NCBI GenBank assembly: GCA_965153355.1
Contig: OZ231128.1
Location: 38,192,001 to 38,256,000 of the forward strand
Source: Flaccisagitta enflata
Taxonomy: Eukaryota > Chaetognatha > Sagittoidea > Aphragmophora
Length of the DNA stretch: 64,000 nucleotides
Direction: 5' to 3'
In this document: positions 10,936 to 22,905 of the stretch, piece by piece
Numbering within the stretch: position 1 is the stretch's first letter
How the letters are laid out: every line of letters starts with the position of its first letter
Program-made: the position numbers and the translations under genes
Notes under the pieces: model-generated
What the model saw: the letters and a program-made list of their open reading frames with translations, nothing else
Told to the model about the DNA's origin: nothing
Databases searched by the model: none

Positions 10936-11061
10936 CTGGCCAGTATGCGTCTTCTCTTTCATTGACCAGGGTTCTACGGTAGTCGTTGTTACCCTGAGAT
11001 GCATCCTTCAGGAAACGATAATAGCGAAGTTTACTTGTTTCAGGCGCTTCCAGCCAGGTAC
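10936..11061 (-). CDS. Minus-strand exon, probably upstream part of the receptor gene
   Basis: Acceptor TTTTATCTTAG and donor CAG/GTGAGA, phase 1 to 1, 41 full codons with no stop. It encodes TWLEAPETSKLRYYRFLKD, NNDYRRTLVNERE and DAYWP. Its donor phase fits the phase-1 start of the S1 exon at 5,922 (G plus AA giving Glu before KPFV), and it lies upstream on the same strand. I do not recognise the sequence itself; amino-terminal regions of these receptors are poorly conserved. A different gene is possible. Confidence 0.5.
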
Positions 11062-11309
11062 CTAAGATAAAACTCCTCGTTCACCTATTAACAGTAATAA
11101 CTACACTTCTAAGAGGACTTGATTGGAAAAATCAGTGAACCTCAGAAATTGCTTCAAAACAAGTACCCCGGGGGTACAACGATGTGTCCACATGCTGCTT
11201 AGCATGTTGATAAGGATGCAATATTGCATCAATCATGTGGAATGATGCAATGATCTATCATTTTGGGTGATTTCCTTGAGTTTTAACCGTTTTCGACTCG
11301 TGTGTTACG

Positions 11310-11362
11310 GACGGACCGACGGACGGATTAAGTCTCTTATTGAGATGCGTGGACGCATCTAA
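11310..11362 (-). mobile_element. Hairpin-ended element fragment
   Basis: GACGGACGGATTAAGTCTCT followed by stem AGATGCG/CGCATCT and AAAAA. The other end is missing. Confidence 0.7.
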
Positions 11363-11496
11363 AAACCTTTCATTTGAGAGCAATCCCGTTCCAGCGTTAA
11401 GAAATGGAAACAGTCTCAAGACGACATGTGTTTTTCGAAAATGCAGAAAGACTCTGCAGGTCTCAAAAAGCCGAAGGAAAAAGTCCCTTCCACTTT

Positions 11497-11692
11497 TTAG
11501 TCACGTGCACGCGACTCGACAACCCGCTTTATCCGTCGATCGGTTGGTCGGTCACGTTATACTTTTTTTATGATTTTATTTTTTTGACCTCACAGCTCCT
11601 GCCCAAATAGTCTAGTGACCTCAAATATGGCCCCTGCCCACCGGCACGCGACTTCGGTAGCCGTGTATCCGGCCTTGTTCACCAAACTATTC
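11497..11692 (+). mobile_element. Hairpin-ended short element
   Basis: Stem GTCACGTGCACGCGAC, GGTTGGTCGGTC, CCTGCCCACCGGCACGCGAC and GTGTATCCGGCCTTGTT. Confidence 0.85.
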
Positions 11693-12083
11693 AGAAATCT
11701 GCTGACCCCAAAACCCATATTCTTCTCTATAAATACATATAAACGTAAAGTTATTGGTGACATATCTACTGAGTACTGTTGATGACAATTACAATCGCTC
11801 TATTCTGCCTAAGAGAAAAAAGTGAAGAAATGAAAACTTGACCAAAAAATATGGGTTGTTCACGGAGATGTTAAAATTATGATATAACAGATCATAGGTC
11901 GAAATATGAATTAGTAAAAGTTTTCATAACTGATATCACAATTAAAAAACAAAACCGACGCGATGACTTGGCAAATGACAATCTCATTGGATATGGCAAA
12001 TGGTGGGATTCCACTGTAAGTATCTCTACCCAACCAACGGGATGAATTTTCGTTCCATTCAATTTCATAAACATATTTCAATT

Positions 12084-12251
12084 TCATATCAGTTCATTTC
12101 ATCAGCTTCATAAATCATAATGAGTCTGGTAAACGGATGAAAAACGACGTGAAACGAGAATTTGGATGGCGCGTCAAGTTTTTCCGTTTATTTGGTCAAC
12201 CTAAACAACAATGCAATGATTCTGTTTGCTCAATCGATCAGACGTGTCTCA
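12084..12251 (+). CDS. Exon-like open frame, unknown gene
   Basis: Plus-strand frame open for over 50 codons without a convincing ATG, containing NESGKRMKNDVKREFGWRVK, FFRLFGQPK and CNDSVCSIDQTC, ending at TGA. Codon choice looks coding. A hairpin-family remnant starts about 75 nt downstream (12,326). No homologue recognised. Confidence 0.25.
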
Positions 12252-12325
12252 TCTACGGATGAGATTCAATTTCAAGTTGACAAGACCACAGATACGGTAC
12301 GAAGTCGACTTTGACTTGGATGCAC

Positions 12326-12425
12326 TAAACAGGGCCGGACGGTCGTGCAGGGGCAGTAATGCAAAAAATCCTTTCACAATGGCAGCCGGCGGATGGACGG
12401 ACAGAAGGATGGTGAGACGGAAAAC
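12326..12425 (-). mobile_element. Hairpin-family remnant
   Basis: AACAGGGCCGGACGGTCGTG, CAGGGGCAGTAATGC and a short GGACGGACAG run. The hairpin end is lost. Confidence 0.5.
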
Positions 12426-12733
12426 CAGAGGCCTGTAGCTGTAGAGGAATTTTGGGCCCCTATACAATCCAAAAATGCGGGGCCCCTTCCAGTTTTTGCG
12501 CGGCCGCTGGCGCAAATGATAAGTAGTACTACAGTTTTTCAATCTGATGTTAAAAATCCAAACAAGTCAGAGCACTTCGATAAAACAAAAGCCTAGTGGT
12601 AACAATGAAATATTTTGAACACTATTCCCTCAATGGCCTGAGTTTATACTGAGCCCTTGATTTTTTTCTTTTTTCTTTTTTGTTTTTTGTTTTTTTTTCT
12701 TTCTTTCTTTTTTTTCTCTTTTTTTTCTTCTTT

Positions 12734-12990
12734 TTAGATGCGTCCGTCAGGCACGCTTCTCTATAAGAGGGTCTGTCCGTCCGTCGGTCCGTCTGTCCGT
12801 CCGTAACGCCTGAACAAATACCGCGTTTCTCGGCTGTTTTTGAACGCGGTGAGATCCTACACTGAAACAAATGATCAACCAACATGTTTGAGAGTGTTTT
12901 CACTCGTCTGTTCGTCCATCTGTCTCTCCATACATGTGTCACATAATCAATACTTGCTGAGACACAGCCCGGACGCATCGTTGCCCGGTC
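12734..12990 (+). mobile_element. Hairpin-family element, degenerate
   Basis: TTTTTAGATGCGTCC...GGCACGCTTC, CTATAAGAGGGTCTGTCCGT and GTCGGTCCGTCTGTCC, then diverged sequence ending near GGTCGGGCTTGTT. Confidence 0.6.
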
Positions 12991-13082
12991 GGGCTTGTTT
13001 CTGCCTTTACCGTTCTTTCCTCTTTATTTCTACAACAATTAAGGGGCACTTTTGACACTTTTGATATCACGATATTATTTTT

Positions 13083-13265
13083 TTTAGTCGCGTGCACGCG
13101 ACTCTAAAACCCGCTTTGTCGGTCCGTCGGTTCGTCGGTCAGTCCGTCACACTTTACTTTTTTATAATACTTTAAGTTATATCTAGCCATTCTCAGTCAT
13201 TCTTAGTCATTCTAAGTTATTCTAAGTCATTCTAAGTTATTCTAAGTCATTCCAAGTTAGTTTAA
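13083..13265 (+). mobile_element. Hairpin-ended element carrying a decamer array
   Basis: Stem GTCGCGTGCACGCGAC, GGTCCGTCGGTTCGTCGGTC, then about eight AGTCATTCTA units. The GGCCTTGTT end is absent. Confidence 0.75.
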
Positions 13266-13879
13266 GGGATGAATATAGTCATGTAGCATCATAAAAGAAA
13301 TATCGAAAATGATGTGAGGGCATGTTCAAGTTGTGTCCAAGGCAAATCCAGGGTCAAATGTGGTGTTTTGAGATTCTACAAAAAAAATAGCTTTTGAAAG
13401 CCACAGATTTTGTTGAAAATTTTTTTTTCATGACAGGTGTCATGTAAGTGTTGATTACCATACATGTACAGTAAAGGATCTTTCAGAGGTGCGGAATAAC
13501 CGAGTTTCACTGTAAAGGCAACGAGGTAAAAATAACTCTGTAAATAGTAAGATTCTTACACGCTCTGTATTTACTATAAGTTTCAGCTTGCTGGAGAGAG
13601 CCGTCTAGGAATTTCAGCCGCGAAAAGATTACGTGGTTTTGACTATGAGAGGTTATGTCAGGATTCTCTAACTCAAATGCAATTAGAAGTGACACGAGGT
13701 TTTGTCATGTAATCCTTTGTCGTCGAATGAACATGTAGATTTGTGCACTACCAAATTTCAGCAGTATTGAGATTCTTGATGCGCCAAGGCATTCCGTTGC
13801 CAGTTTTTTATTCATTTTTTTTATATTTTTTTAGATGGAATGATTATCATTACAAGCAAGTCCACATGTGCATCTATAT

Positions 13880-13990
13880 TTTAAAGTAGAGCACAAAAAC
13901 TGCAAAGCCGCCCGTCGAAGTCCTCTACACAACTGCATCACAGTAACAGAACGTTCAACTTGTTCTCTACCAGACAGCGCAATATCGATC
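13880..13990 (-). CDS. Exon-like segment after a (CT)n tract
   Basis: In minus-strand sense, AAATCTTCAG follows the (CT)n tract at 14,011-14,110 by about 20 nt and is followed by the open frame EIDIALSGREQVERSVTV and MQLCRGLRRAALQFLC. The arrangement resembles three verified SCUBE acceptors. The donor is not clear. Confidence 0.25.
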
Positions 13991-14008
13991 TCTCTGAAGA
14001 TTTCCCCA

Positions 14009-14111
<103 letters not shown>

Positions 14112-14412
14112 AATTTAGGTAGAGACATAACCAGAGGGCAGAGACACACAGACAGAGATCAAGACAGAGACAGACATAGACAAAGATAGAACGCTAGAGT
14201 GACAGGCAGAAAGAGACATTTGAAAACATATCATGTATGTACAGGTGAGAGCACAAAGGTCTGGTAGACCGCGAACGTGATCATGTGAAATGTTGTTACT
14301 TAGAAAATTAAAAGAAGCGTTCTTCAAGCTGTCATACAATTGCCTGGTAAGTGCAAGCCTACGGTATACATCATTTTGTGAATTTGACCCAGTGTTTCTT
14401 GAAACGAGCCTC

Positions 14413-14642
<230 letters not shown>

Positions 14643-14699
14643 CAATAACAAACATACGCATTCAAAATGATAGACATAAACAAAGCTAGATGTAACAAC

Positions 14700-14918
14700 T
14701 GACGTGGGGTCACAATATCGTTGGGGTCGGATGGGCAACCCCTATCCATACCCTACTCCATCCCATGCTCACTCACACACAGAGACAATCATGACTGCAG
14801 CATCAAAAATGCGCATTTTCACACTTTTTGACTGGATCACCGAGGACCAATGGATGGACGGACCAACGGAAGGATGGATAAAGCCTCTTTTAGAGTTGCG
14901 TGTCTACAACAAAAAACA
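14700..14918 (-). mobile_element. Hairpin-ended short element, GTGTGTGGGG subtype
   Basis: Reverse orientation: GACGTGGGGTCACAATATCG, GGATGGACGGACC and AGTTGCGTGTCTACAAC. Confidence 0.78.
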
Positions 14919-15146
14919 CAGCCTGACCAAGTTTGACAAAAAATTAACGGAGACAAACTTGGACAGACACAAACACAGATGGAAATATCAGACATGATAA
15001 TTGACAAACAGAGAAACTATGATAGGGTATGTATTGTTCCTTGCAGGCTGTATGCATTTGACGTTGACAAAAGACATGGGAACGATCTACTCAATATGAT
15101 ATCATCAGCAGGAACAAACTGATGCAGCAATAAAGACGATGGTAAA

Positions 15147-15396
<250 letters not shown>

Positions 15397-15536
15397 TACG
15401 CTTGTCTATGCGTTTGTGTGTCTACGCTTGTCTATGCATGTGTATTTGTAAATGTATTCATCAGGCCTGCATACATGTATGTACACAAGCATCTGTAAGC
15501 TCCTCTGCATATCGATCAATCACTCATTCAGGTTCT

Positions 15537-15602
15537 GACATCGACGGTGTCTCCAACAGCAAAGGCAATTACAGCAATGACATACGCCGGTGAACTGGTG
15601 AG
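15537..15602 (+). CDS. Isolated exon-like segment, unknown gene
   Basis: Plus strand, acceptor ACTCATTCAG and donor CTG/GTGAGT, 66 nt, phase 0 to 0, encoding VLTSTVSPTAKAITAMTYAG and EL. No neighbouring exon could be joined with confidence. It could be chance. Confidence 0.28.
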
Positions 15603-15845
15603 TGTCTAAAAGGGCCTGTTTCTACACAAGAGGATCGCTCGCTTCATTTGTTCGCTAGCAACACTCACTCGCTATGCTCGCCTCACAGCTCCATTCTCGG
15701 ACTTGCTTTCCTCTTTCCCTCGTGGGATGGGAAGTTTCGGTGATTTCCGCTAACAGACTCCTACAGTACGATGGGAGCAATGAGCCCCTCAGAAAGAGGC
15801 TCATTTCCTGCTTCCGCATTTCAACGAAGTAGCTAAAGTGATGGT

Positions 15846-15945
15846 TTTTAGTCGCTGCCTGAGCGACTCTATAAGAGGGTGTGTCCCTTGGTATGTAAGT
15901 ATGTAGGTATGTATGTCGGTTGGTAACGCGAAAATTTTGATGACG
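15846..15945 (+). mobile_element. Hairpin-family fragment, AGCGAC stem
   Basis: TTTTTAGTCGCTGCCTGAGCGACTCTATAAGAGGG in pieces: stem GTCGCT/AGCGAC with CTCTATAAGAGG, then GTATGTAGGTATGTATG. No far end recognised. Confidence 0.6.
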
Positions 15946-15999
15946 CGAAATCGACTGACCATTTTCCTTTTTTTCAAAATTCCTTCATCTTCCGTTTTT

Positions 16000-16550
16000 G
16001 TTTTGGCCTTAAAGTTTCCACTGATTTCCCGGAATTCAGCAAAATCCTGTGTAGTTTTGTTACAAAAAGGACAATTATTTGTTTAAAAAAATCATGATGT
16101 ATAGAAAAATAAACTAAAATATCAGAACATAAGTTATGAAACAGCAAATGAAAAGGCAGAATTGCAATTTTGTGAAGAGCAGAAAATTATGAAAGATGAC
16201 TCAAACAATGTCAGCATATTGTTTTATCCCACTGCATTATGAAAATTAGGTCCTCAAAAGCAATTTTCTAAAAAACGGAAGATGAACGATTTTTGATAAA
16301 ACAAAAATGGTAAGGGTCTTAAAATTGGTCACTCCACATTAGGTAAAGAGGGTGAAAAGAAATAACCAACTTTTGCTATGGGAAGCACCCAAACCCCGCG
16401 TCACTTGTTTCCCATCAGGGCGAGATTTGATGGACTGTGCAACTTAGCATCCTCACGTGCTATACAAAAGAATACAAAAGAAGAGTGTTAGGATTTCATT
16501 GACAACGCTTTGACGGAATGCACAAAAATTCAACAATTCATAGCCAGGTC
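16000..16550. other. Unassigned AT-rich sequence
   Basis: No exon or repeat family recognised. Confidence 0.35.
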
Positions 16551-16554
16551 AGTT

Positions 16555-16625
<71 letters not shown>

Positions 16626-16641
16626 GACCGAGACCGAGACC
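16555..16641. repeat. (GA)n then (GAGACC)n microsatellite
   Basis: About 65 bp GA then three to four ACCGAG hexamers. Confidence 0.95.
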
Positions 16642-17029
16642 AAGATATGAAATAGTTTTCACTTTTGTATGCTTAAAGTACAGGGTGATCAATCTCAACT
16701 TGCAAAGAGTATTAAGCATTTACTCTTATATGCATTATTTCATTAATCCGGAATCACTTGTCTTTTGAAGTACTATGTTTGATATTTTTGGTGTCTAATA
16801 TGAATAGTTTGCCCCAGCATCAATTTTAAGATTAACAAGTATTTACACTTGAAGCTCTATAAATTTTGTTTTTATCAACATAATTTTTCATTTAATTGTT
16901 TTTTTTTTTCTGAATGGACTCAATTTCTGATGTCAGATTGGTCTCAAATGAAGCATAATTTGAATCTTTGTCATTTGAGACCACTATTGCCTCAGTTTGA
17001 GCATTTGAAAGAGAAATTATATTGAAAAA

Positions 17030-17425
17030 AAGTCGCAAAAGCGTCAGAGGGTTAGCGTTACCCGTGCCCTGCCTAAGTAGGTTGTGCTTGAAGTTGAAGG
17101 GGGAGCAGGGCAGCGGCCCCAAAGTGGTCGATGACCTATGCTTTCAAACATATGGGGAATTTTCTCCTCCTCCTCCCCCTTCTCTGTCCCTCTCCCATTC
17201 AAATCCCAGCCTTGAGGCCAAAATTCCAGTCTTGAGGCCCAAATCCCAGTCTCAAAGCCTAATTCCCAGCCTGGAGGCCTACATCCTAGCTTTGAGGCTC
17301 AAATCTCAGCCTTGAGGTTTGGATTTGGACCTCAAGGCTGAGATTTGGGCTTCTAAGCCTTGAGGCTCGGATTTGGGCCTCGAGGCTGGGATTTGGGCTT
17401 TTGAGACTGAAATTTAGGCCAAACA
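17030..17425. mobile_element. Foldback element whose array flips strand
   Basis: Full left arm (AGTCGCAAAAGCGTCAGAGG, GGGCAGCGGCCCCAAAGTGG, GACCTATGCTTTCAAACATA). Units read CCCAGCCTTGAGGCC at first and GGCTGGGATTTGGGCC after about 17,335. The right arm is lost. Confidence 0.8.
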
Positions 17426-17825
17426 TAGTACATTAAGAGACAAATAATTCCAAATTAATTAAATGATGCATTTTAGAGTAAAAGCTTAATACTTTTTGCC
17501 AGTTGAGATTGATCACACTGTAAGTAATCATATATCAGGCTTCTAATCATTTGATTCCCTTATTCAACAGAGTGAGATTCTTGGAGAAAGAAAGATGGAG
17601 GAATTATTCGGCTCAAGAGCAAAGTTGCATTGACAAAAAGTGGAAAACACCTACTGGCGGCTATTATGGCAGTGTTCATCACAGCGTCAGCCTCGTGACA
17701 TTGGTGGCGACAACCCAGCTGTCATTTATAAATTGGGACTGGCTTTGTTGTCATAATCTTGTAATGCATTTGAGTTTTTATTCTTATTACAAATATTTTG
17801 ATATTTTCAAATGATCATTAAAATC

Positions 17826-17978
17826 TTTTAGTCGCGGACACGCAACTCTACACCTTGCCGAGTCAGTCGGTTGGTCCGTTGGTCCATCTGGTGACATTTT
17901 TAGATTCCAAGTGGTTTTTGAATTACTGCTCCTGCCCAATTGTCTCTGAATGGATTGCCGTGTATCCGGCCTTGTTGA
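17826..17978 (+). mobile_element. Hairpin-ended short element
   Basis: TTTTAGTCGCGGACACGCAAC stem with one mismatch, CGGTTGGTCCGTTGGTCC, GCCGTGTATCCGGCCTTGTT. Confidence 0.82.
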
Positions 17979-18404
17979 TCTTATGAGAATTCATCAATAG
18001 ATACAGTTGAGCACCACTAGAGCGCATTTCAGGGGCGTGAGCTCAGTTATGCCTCATATTGAAATAGCCTTATTGCCAATACAGAAAAACTAAAAAATCT
18101 CTCATGGGATAGCTGATTATCTGCCTTATAGGCGGGTATGCTTTATCAGCGGGTGCGCTCTAGCGGTGCTCTACTATAAGTGTTGGAACAAAATCAATTA
18201 TTTGAGTGTCCTCGATGAGTGTCTATGTGTACACAGATGTGTATGTCAGTGTAATGATGATTCAGGCGGAAGTACCTTCAATGAATGACTGAATAGTTCG
18301 TTTGCAGTCAAAGAAACGACAGATAACTCTTTCTCAAGCAAGACAAAGCAAGATAAATTTTGATGAAACTTCTAAAGTCTGTCCAGAGAAAGGTTACAGC
18401 ATTT

Positions 18405-18532
18405 TTAGTAACAGACTTGCTTTCTCAGTCCGTCGGTAGGTCTGTCCATCCTGAATTGTGAGCGGTTTTTGCATTACTGCCCCTGCCCAACCGTCTGCAA
18501 TGCTGGTGCCGTATATCAGGCCTTGTTGCTCT
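18405..18532 (+). mobile_element. Hairpin-family remnant
   Basis: GTCCGTCGGTAGGTCTGTCC, CCCTGCCCAACCGTC and CGTATATCAGGCCTTGTT. The stem has decayed. Confidence 0.6.
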
Positions 18533-18887
18533 GTTTACTTTCTCGATTATATAGCTGGTGTCTGTCTGCTCTGATTGACTCTGATCATCAATGTGAATAT
18601 ACTGCGCGCTTATGCGCGTTCATGCCTGTGCAGTGCCCATTTATGTCACAAATTGAGGTTTTTTCTCTAGTATAGAAAGATGCAATAGATTTAGGCCTTA
18701 GGGTCGATTATACCCCATAGGCTATCCTGAACGATCTTGGCAATCATAAACTCTTTGTTGATCTCCCAGGTCCAAACCAATCATGCTAGAGAGGAGGTTC
18801 TCTATTGATCAGTTAAAGTAGGAATTTCTGATGACCTCAGAGACAGTGGGACTATTTGTTTCTCAAATTTGTAATAAATTAAGTCAC

Positions 18888-19038
18888 CCCTTAAGTCACC
18901 TAAGTCAAATAGGTCAAAATAGTCATTTTATGTCTTATCAAGTCATTTAAAGTCGTCTTGGGTCATTTTAAGTCATCTTGAGTCAATAAAAGTCATCTCA
19001 AGTTACTTGGTGTTGGCCTCGTTGTTAAGCATTTTTTC
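18888..19038. repeat. AAGTCATTTT-type decamer array
   Basis: About eleven diverged AGTCATTTTA units ending in GTTGGCCTCGTTGTT, the end of a hairpin-family element. Confidence 0.65.
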
Positions 19039-19210
19039 TTCTTTAGGTGTCGCCAAACTTTTTTCCTAGAAAGTACATAAGCTAAAGGCACAGCCTTTTA
19101 TAGAGCCGCTAAGCAAGCGACAATTCGAATGAGAGCTAAGTAAATACCAGTTTAGGTGGAGGATCCATGACTCATGTTAGTAACGGAAATATGGAGTAGG
19201 AAGAAAGGAG

Positions 19211-19298
<88 letters not shown>
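19211..19298. repeat. (CA)n microsatellite
   Basis: About 88 bp of perfect CA. Confidence 0.97.
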
Positions 19299-19303
<5 letters not shown>

Positions 19304-20021
19304 TTCGAGCGATCTTTGAGTTGAGCAGTTACGATAGACGCTTACTGCTAGAGGGGGAATCAACTAGGCTTGGAGAGCAAAATATTTTCTCTACCATATC
19401 CTCGGGGCAGTCAAAATGCGTAATGGACCATACTCCAACAATGTGAAACAAGAAACGGACCAAAAATTTCCAGAAAGGGGCGCCGCAATGGTAATTTTTG
19501 CAGCAACTCAGAAATGCTGCAAACAGCTTAAAAAGCAATGTTAGAAGCATTTTTGTCACTAACAACGCTTTAAATCTTTCACATATTAGAGTTGAATATT
19601 GACTCAATCCATGTTAATAAAGCTTGTTAAACATCATGCAATGATGAAAAATGATCTTTACTATGTTGAACGTAACAGGTTGCTGCAAGATGCAGCACTA
19701 AATGCCCAATTTTGCCGCAAATTGAGCTTTCTTAACTTGAACCGCTTTCATCCGCCAAGTAGTGTAATAGGAGTTCAAGAAATTCATTCTTTGTGTACCT
19801 TATGAATTAAAACACCTGTATTACAACTTTTGGGATTCGTGGAAACTTGTAGCAATTGCGGAAAAGACAAAAACAAATTTGTAGCAACTTGATAAAAGCT
19901 ATGAAAAATCATTCACCAACTTGAATTTTGCAAAAAACGTGGATTCCCTGATAAACCAGGCCAAAATAGGGTCACTAAGTGTTCCCCGCTGATTAAGAGT
20001 TTGTGAATGAAAGTGATAAAT

Positions 20022-20059
20022 GAATGAATGAATGAATGAATGAATGAATGAATGAATGA
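20022..20059. repeat. (TGAA)n microsatellite
   Basis: About ten TGAA units. Confidence 0.9.
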
Positions 20060-20394
20060 GTTTCTAGAATGGAGACGCAGTTCATGCATTTCAAATGACC
20101 AACCAACGGACCGACCAAATGACCGAACGACTGTTCATATATTCATTTGCAGTCTTGAGTTCTCTCATTTATTATCCAGACGGGTTGATCTATTTTCTTG
20201 AGATACCTTAATAAACTGTATTACTAATAGTTTTCTCCTAATATTCTTTATAGTAGATCGCAATATGCAAATAGAGTTGTGTAGCACGCAACTAAAAATT
20301 GTTTTTGACGGACTTGACAAACGTAGTGAGCAACCGAGTGGCCCGTAAAAAACATGATTGTCACGAGTAGAAACAGGCCCACTGTGTGTCGTTC

Positions 20395-20412
20395 TCTCTG
20401 TCTGTCTGTCTC

Positions 20413-20482
<70 letters not shown>
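20395..20482. repeat. (TCTG)n and (TC)n microsatellite
   Basis: TCTG tetramers run into about 50 bp of TC. Confidence 0.95.
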
Positions 20483-20484
<2 letters not shown>

Positions 20485-20642
20485 ACAGATAGAGAGACAG
20501 AGAGACAGAGAGACAGAGACAGACAGTGAGAGACGGAGACGGACAGAAGGAAAGACAGCGAGTCAGTTAGTCAGTCAAAATGTCTTTCTTCATTCCTTTC
20601 ATCCGACGTTTATTCTAATCCAGTTGTTCATTTATTTATACA

Positions 20643-20703
20643 TTCATTCATTCATTCATTCATTCATTCATTCATTCATTCATTCATTCATTCATTCATT
20701 CAT
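20643..20703. repeat. (TTCA)n microsatellite
   Basis: About fifteen TTCA units. The flank (about 20,530-20,640) resembles that of 22,640-22,725, so the two loci are related duplicates. Confidence 0.9.
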
Positions 20704-20922
20704 TTGTTTATTCAATAACTCATTCATTCGTTCAAAGCATTCATTCTCATATTTGTAGTAAGAGAAGCGCACAGAACTTAGCCTCGTCTCCCTCATTGTC
20801 TTTGATGTTGGCGTCGGTCATGTCAGTTGTAGTTGTCGATGTCTTAAGCATTGTCGTTATAAGATTCAAGATCATCGCCGTTGTTAAAGTGGTCATTTTT
20901 ATCTTTTTTGAATACCCCAAAT

Positions 20923-20925
<3 letters not shown>

Positions 20926-21018
<93 letters not shown>

Positions 21019-21019
21019 G
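20926..21019. repeat. (GA)n microsatellite
   Basis: About 94 bp GA. Confidence 0.97.
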
Positions 21020-21128
21020 GACTTGATTCAGTCAGATTCCACATTTTGTTAGACCTAATCAAAGAGCGTATTAGCGGAGGTATAAGACCATTTTATTCTT
21101 CTTTTTTCTACCTCTCAACAAAAATGAA

Positions 21129-21181
21129 AACACACGCAAACACACACACACACACACACGCAAACCCACACACACACACAC

Positions 21182-21263
<82 letters not shown>
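21129..21263. repeat. (CA)n microsatellite with CGCAAA interruptions
   Basis: Interrupted CA then about 80 bp of perfect CA. Confidence 0.95.
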
Positions 21264-21264
<1 letters not shown>

Positions 21265-21289
21265 GCCGCGAGTTAGGGGTTGAAGATAT

Positions 21290-21691
21290 TTGGTTGCGGA
21301 CCCGCAATTCTATTAGAGGCTTTTCCTGTCTGTCTGTTGGTCCGTGGGTCTTTTTTGCTTGCTTGCTTTCTTTCTTGCTTGCTTTCTCTCTTTCTTTCTC
21401 TCTTTATTTCTTTCTTTCTTTCTTTCTTTCTTTCTTTTGATTCTACTTTCATTCTTTGATTTTTCTCTTTCTATTCTATTAGAGTCAATTTCCCTGGGAG
21501 AGATGGTGTTGTTGTTGGGTAACGGGTGAGGTAACGCGAAATTGTGAATTACGCAAAACCGGCTGAATTTATGATTGTTGAGCATTTTGGCCCTTGCCCA
21601 GTCATCTAACGGCCCCTGCTCACCAAAATACTGCTTCTGCCCACCTGCATTACTGCCAGCAACTACTATTTGCTCTCGTGTTCGGCCTTGT
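21290..21691 (+). mobile_element. Hairpin-ended element carrying a (TTTC)n array
   Basis: Stem GTTGCGGACCCGCAAT, TATTAGAGGCTTTTCC, a TTTC array at 21,360-21,440, GTAACGCGAAATTG and end GTGTTCGGCCTTGTT. Confidence 0.7.
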
Positions 21692-21822
21692 TTCTTTTTT
21701 CTCTTTTTCTTTCCTTCCTTTCCATCCTTTTCTCTATTTTTCTTTTCGTTTTCTTTCTTTTTTTTCCCTTTTTCTTTCTTTTTTTTTTTCTTTTTTTTTT
21801 CTTTATTTTTTTCTTTCTTTTT

Positions 21823-21863
<41 letters not shown>
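21689..21863. repeat. (TTTC)n / polypyrimidine tract
   Basis: T-rich tract ending in perfect TTTC units. Confidence 0.93.
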
Positions 21864-21864
<1 letters not shown>

Positions 21865-21929
21865 CCACGCTAAGTAGACCTGACTTAGCGTTCAAAGCGC
21901 GTAACATGAACATGTTAGCAACATGGCCA

Positions 21930-22030
21930 GATACACGGCTACCCTAGTCGCGTGTGGGTAGGCAGGGTCAGTATTAGAGAAAGTCACTGGAGCATTTGGG
22001 CAGGAGTAGTTAGCTAAAGACGCTCGAAAA
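21930..22030 (-). mobile_element. Hairpin-family fragment
   Basis: ACATGGCCAGATACACGGCT, AGTCGCGTGTGGGTAGGCAG, GAGCATTTGGGCAGGAGTAG, then truncated at a foldback element. Confidence 0.65.
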
Positions 22031-22039
22031 CGCCAAAAA

Positions 22040-22528
22040 AGTGACAGGTCGCCCAAGGGCAATATGCGGTCAGCGATACCCGGTGCCCTGCTTTGCATGG
22101 TTGTGAATTAAAATGAGAGGAAATAGGGCAGCGGCCCTGAAGGGGACGAAGTCCTGTAGAACACAGGGGGACTTTTGTTCCTGCGTCCTTAAGTGGATTT
22201 GAGGCCTGATTAGACTGGTTTGAGGTTAGAGATTGCTAATATGAGGCCTAAGAAGGAGAGGGCGGACTTGAGGCCTGAGAGGGCTGATTTAAGGCCTGAT
22301 AGGACCAACTTGAGGCTTATGCGGGCTGATGAGGGGGGGGGTTGATAGGGCTGATTTGAGAGGGCTGGTTTGAGGCCTGTGAGGGCGGATTTTAAGCCTG
22401 AGAGGGCAGATTTGAGGTCTCAGAAGCCCAATTTGTGGCCTGAGGGGGGGGATGAACGGACGGACGCACAAACGAAAGTCCCCCTGTGTTCTACAGGACT
22501 TCGTCCCCTTCGGGGCCGCTGCCCAAAA
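22040..22528. mobile_element. Foldback element, 21-bp array type
   Basis: Left arm ACAGGTCGCCCAAGGGCAAT, GGTCAGCGATACCC, GGGCAGCGGCCCTGAAGGGG; right inner arm CCCCCTGTGTTCTACAGGAC, CCCCTTCGGGGCCGCTGCCC. About ten GATTTGAGGCCTGAGAGGGC units. Confidence 0.88.
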
Positions 22529-22557
22529 AGGGGACTTACCGACCAAATGTCTGACTG

Positions 22558-22560
<3 letters not shown>

Positions 22561-22630
<70 letters not shown>
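22561..22630. repeat. (GA)n microsatellite
   Basis: 70 bp of perfect GA abutting the foldback element flank. Confidence 0.96.
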
Positions 22631-22633
<3 letters not shown>

Positions 22634-22724
22634 ACAGCAGGAAAGTAAGAAAGACAGTCGCTTGGTTGGTCAGCTAACGTCTTTCAGTATTCTTGCCTAC
22701 CGACGTTCATCCTAATGCAGTTGT

Positions 22725-22905
22725 TCATTCATTTATTCATTCGTTAACTCATTTGCCCATTCGTTCACTCATTCATTCATTCATTCATTCACTTATTTTT
22801 CCATTCATTCATTCATTCATTCATTCATTCATTTCTTTATTCATTCATTCATTCATTCATTCATTCATTCATTCATTCATTCATTCATTCATTCATTCAT
22901 TCCTA
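22725..22905. repeat. (ATTC)n microsatellite
   Basis: About 180 bp of ATTC with interruptions. Confidence 0.95.

Noticed and set aside
19329-19607. 92-codon minus-strand frame beginning with a hydrophobic segment
   Set aside because: The amino end could pass for a signal peptide, but the frame overlaps equally open plus-strand sequence and shows no known motif.
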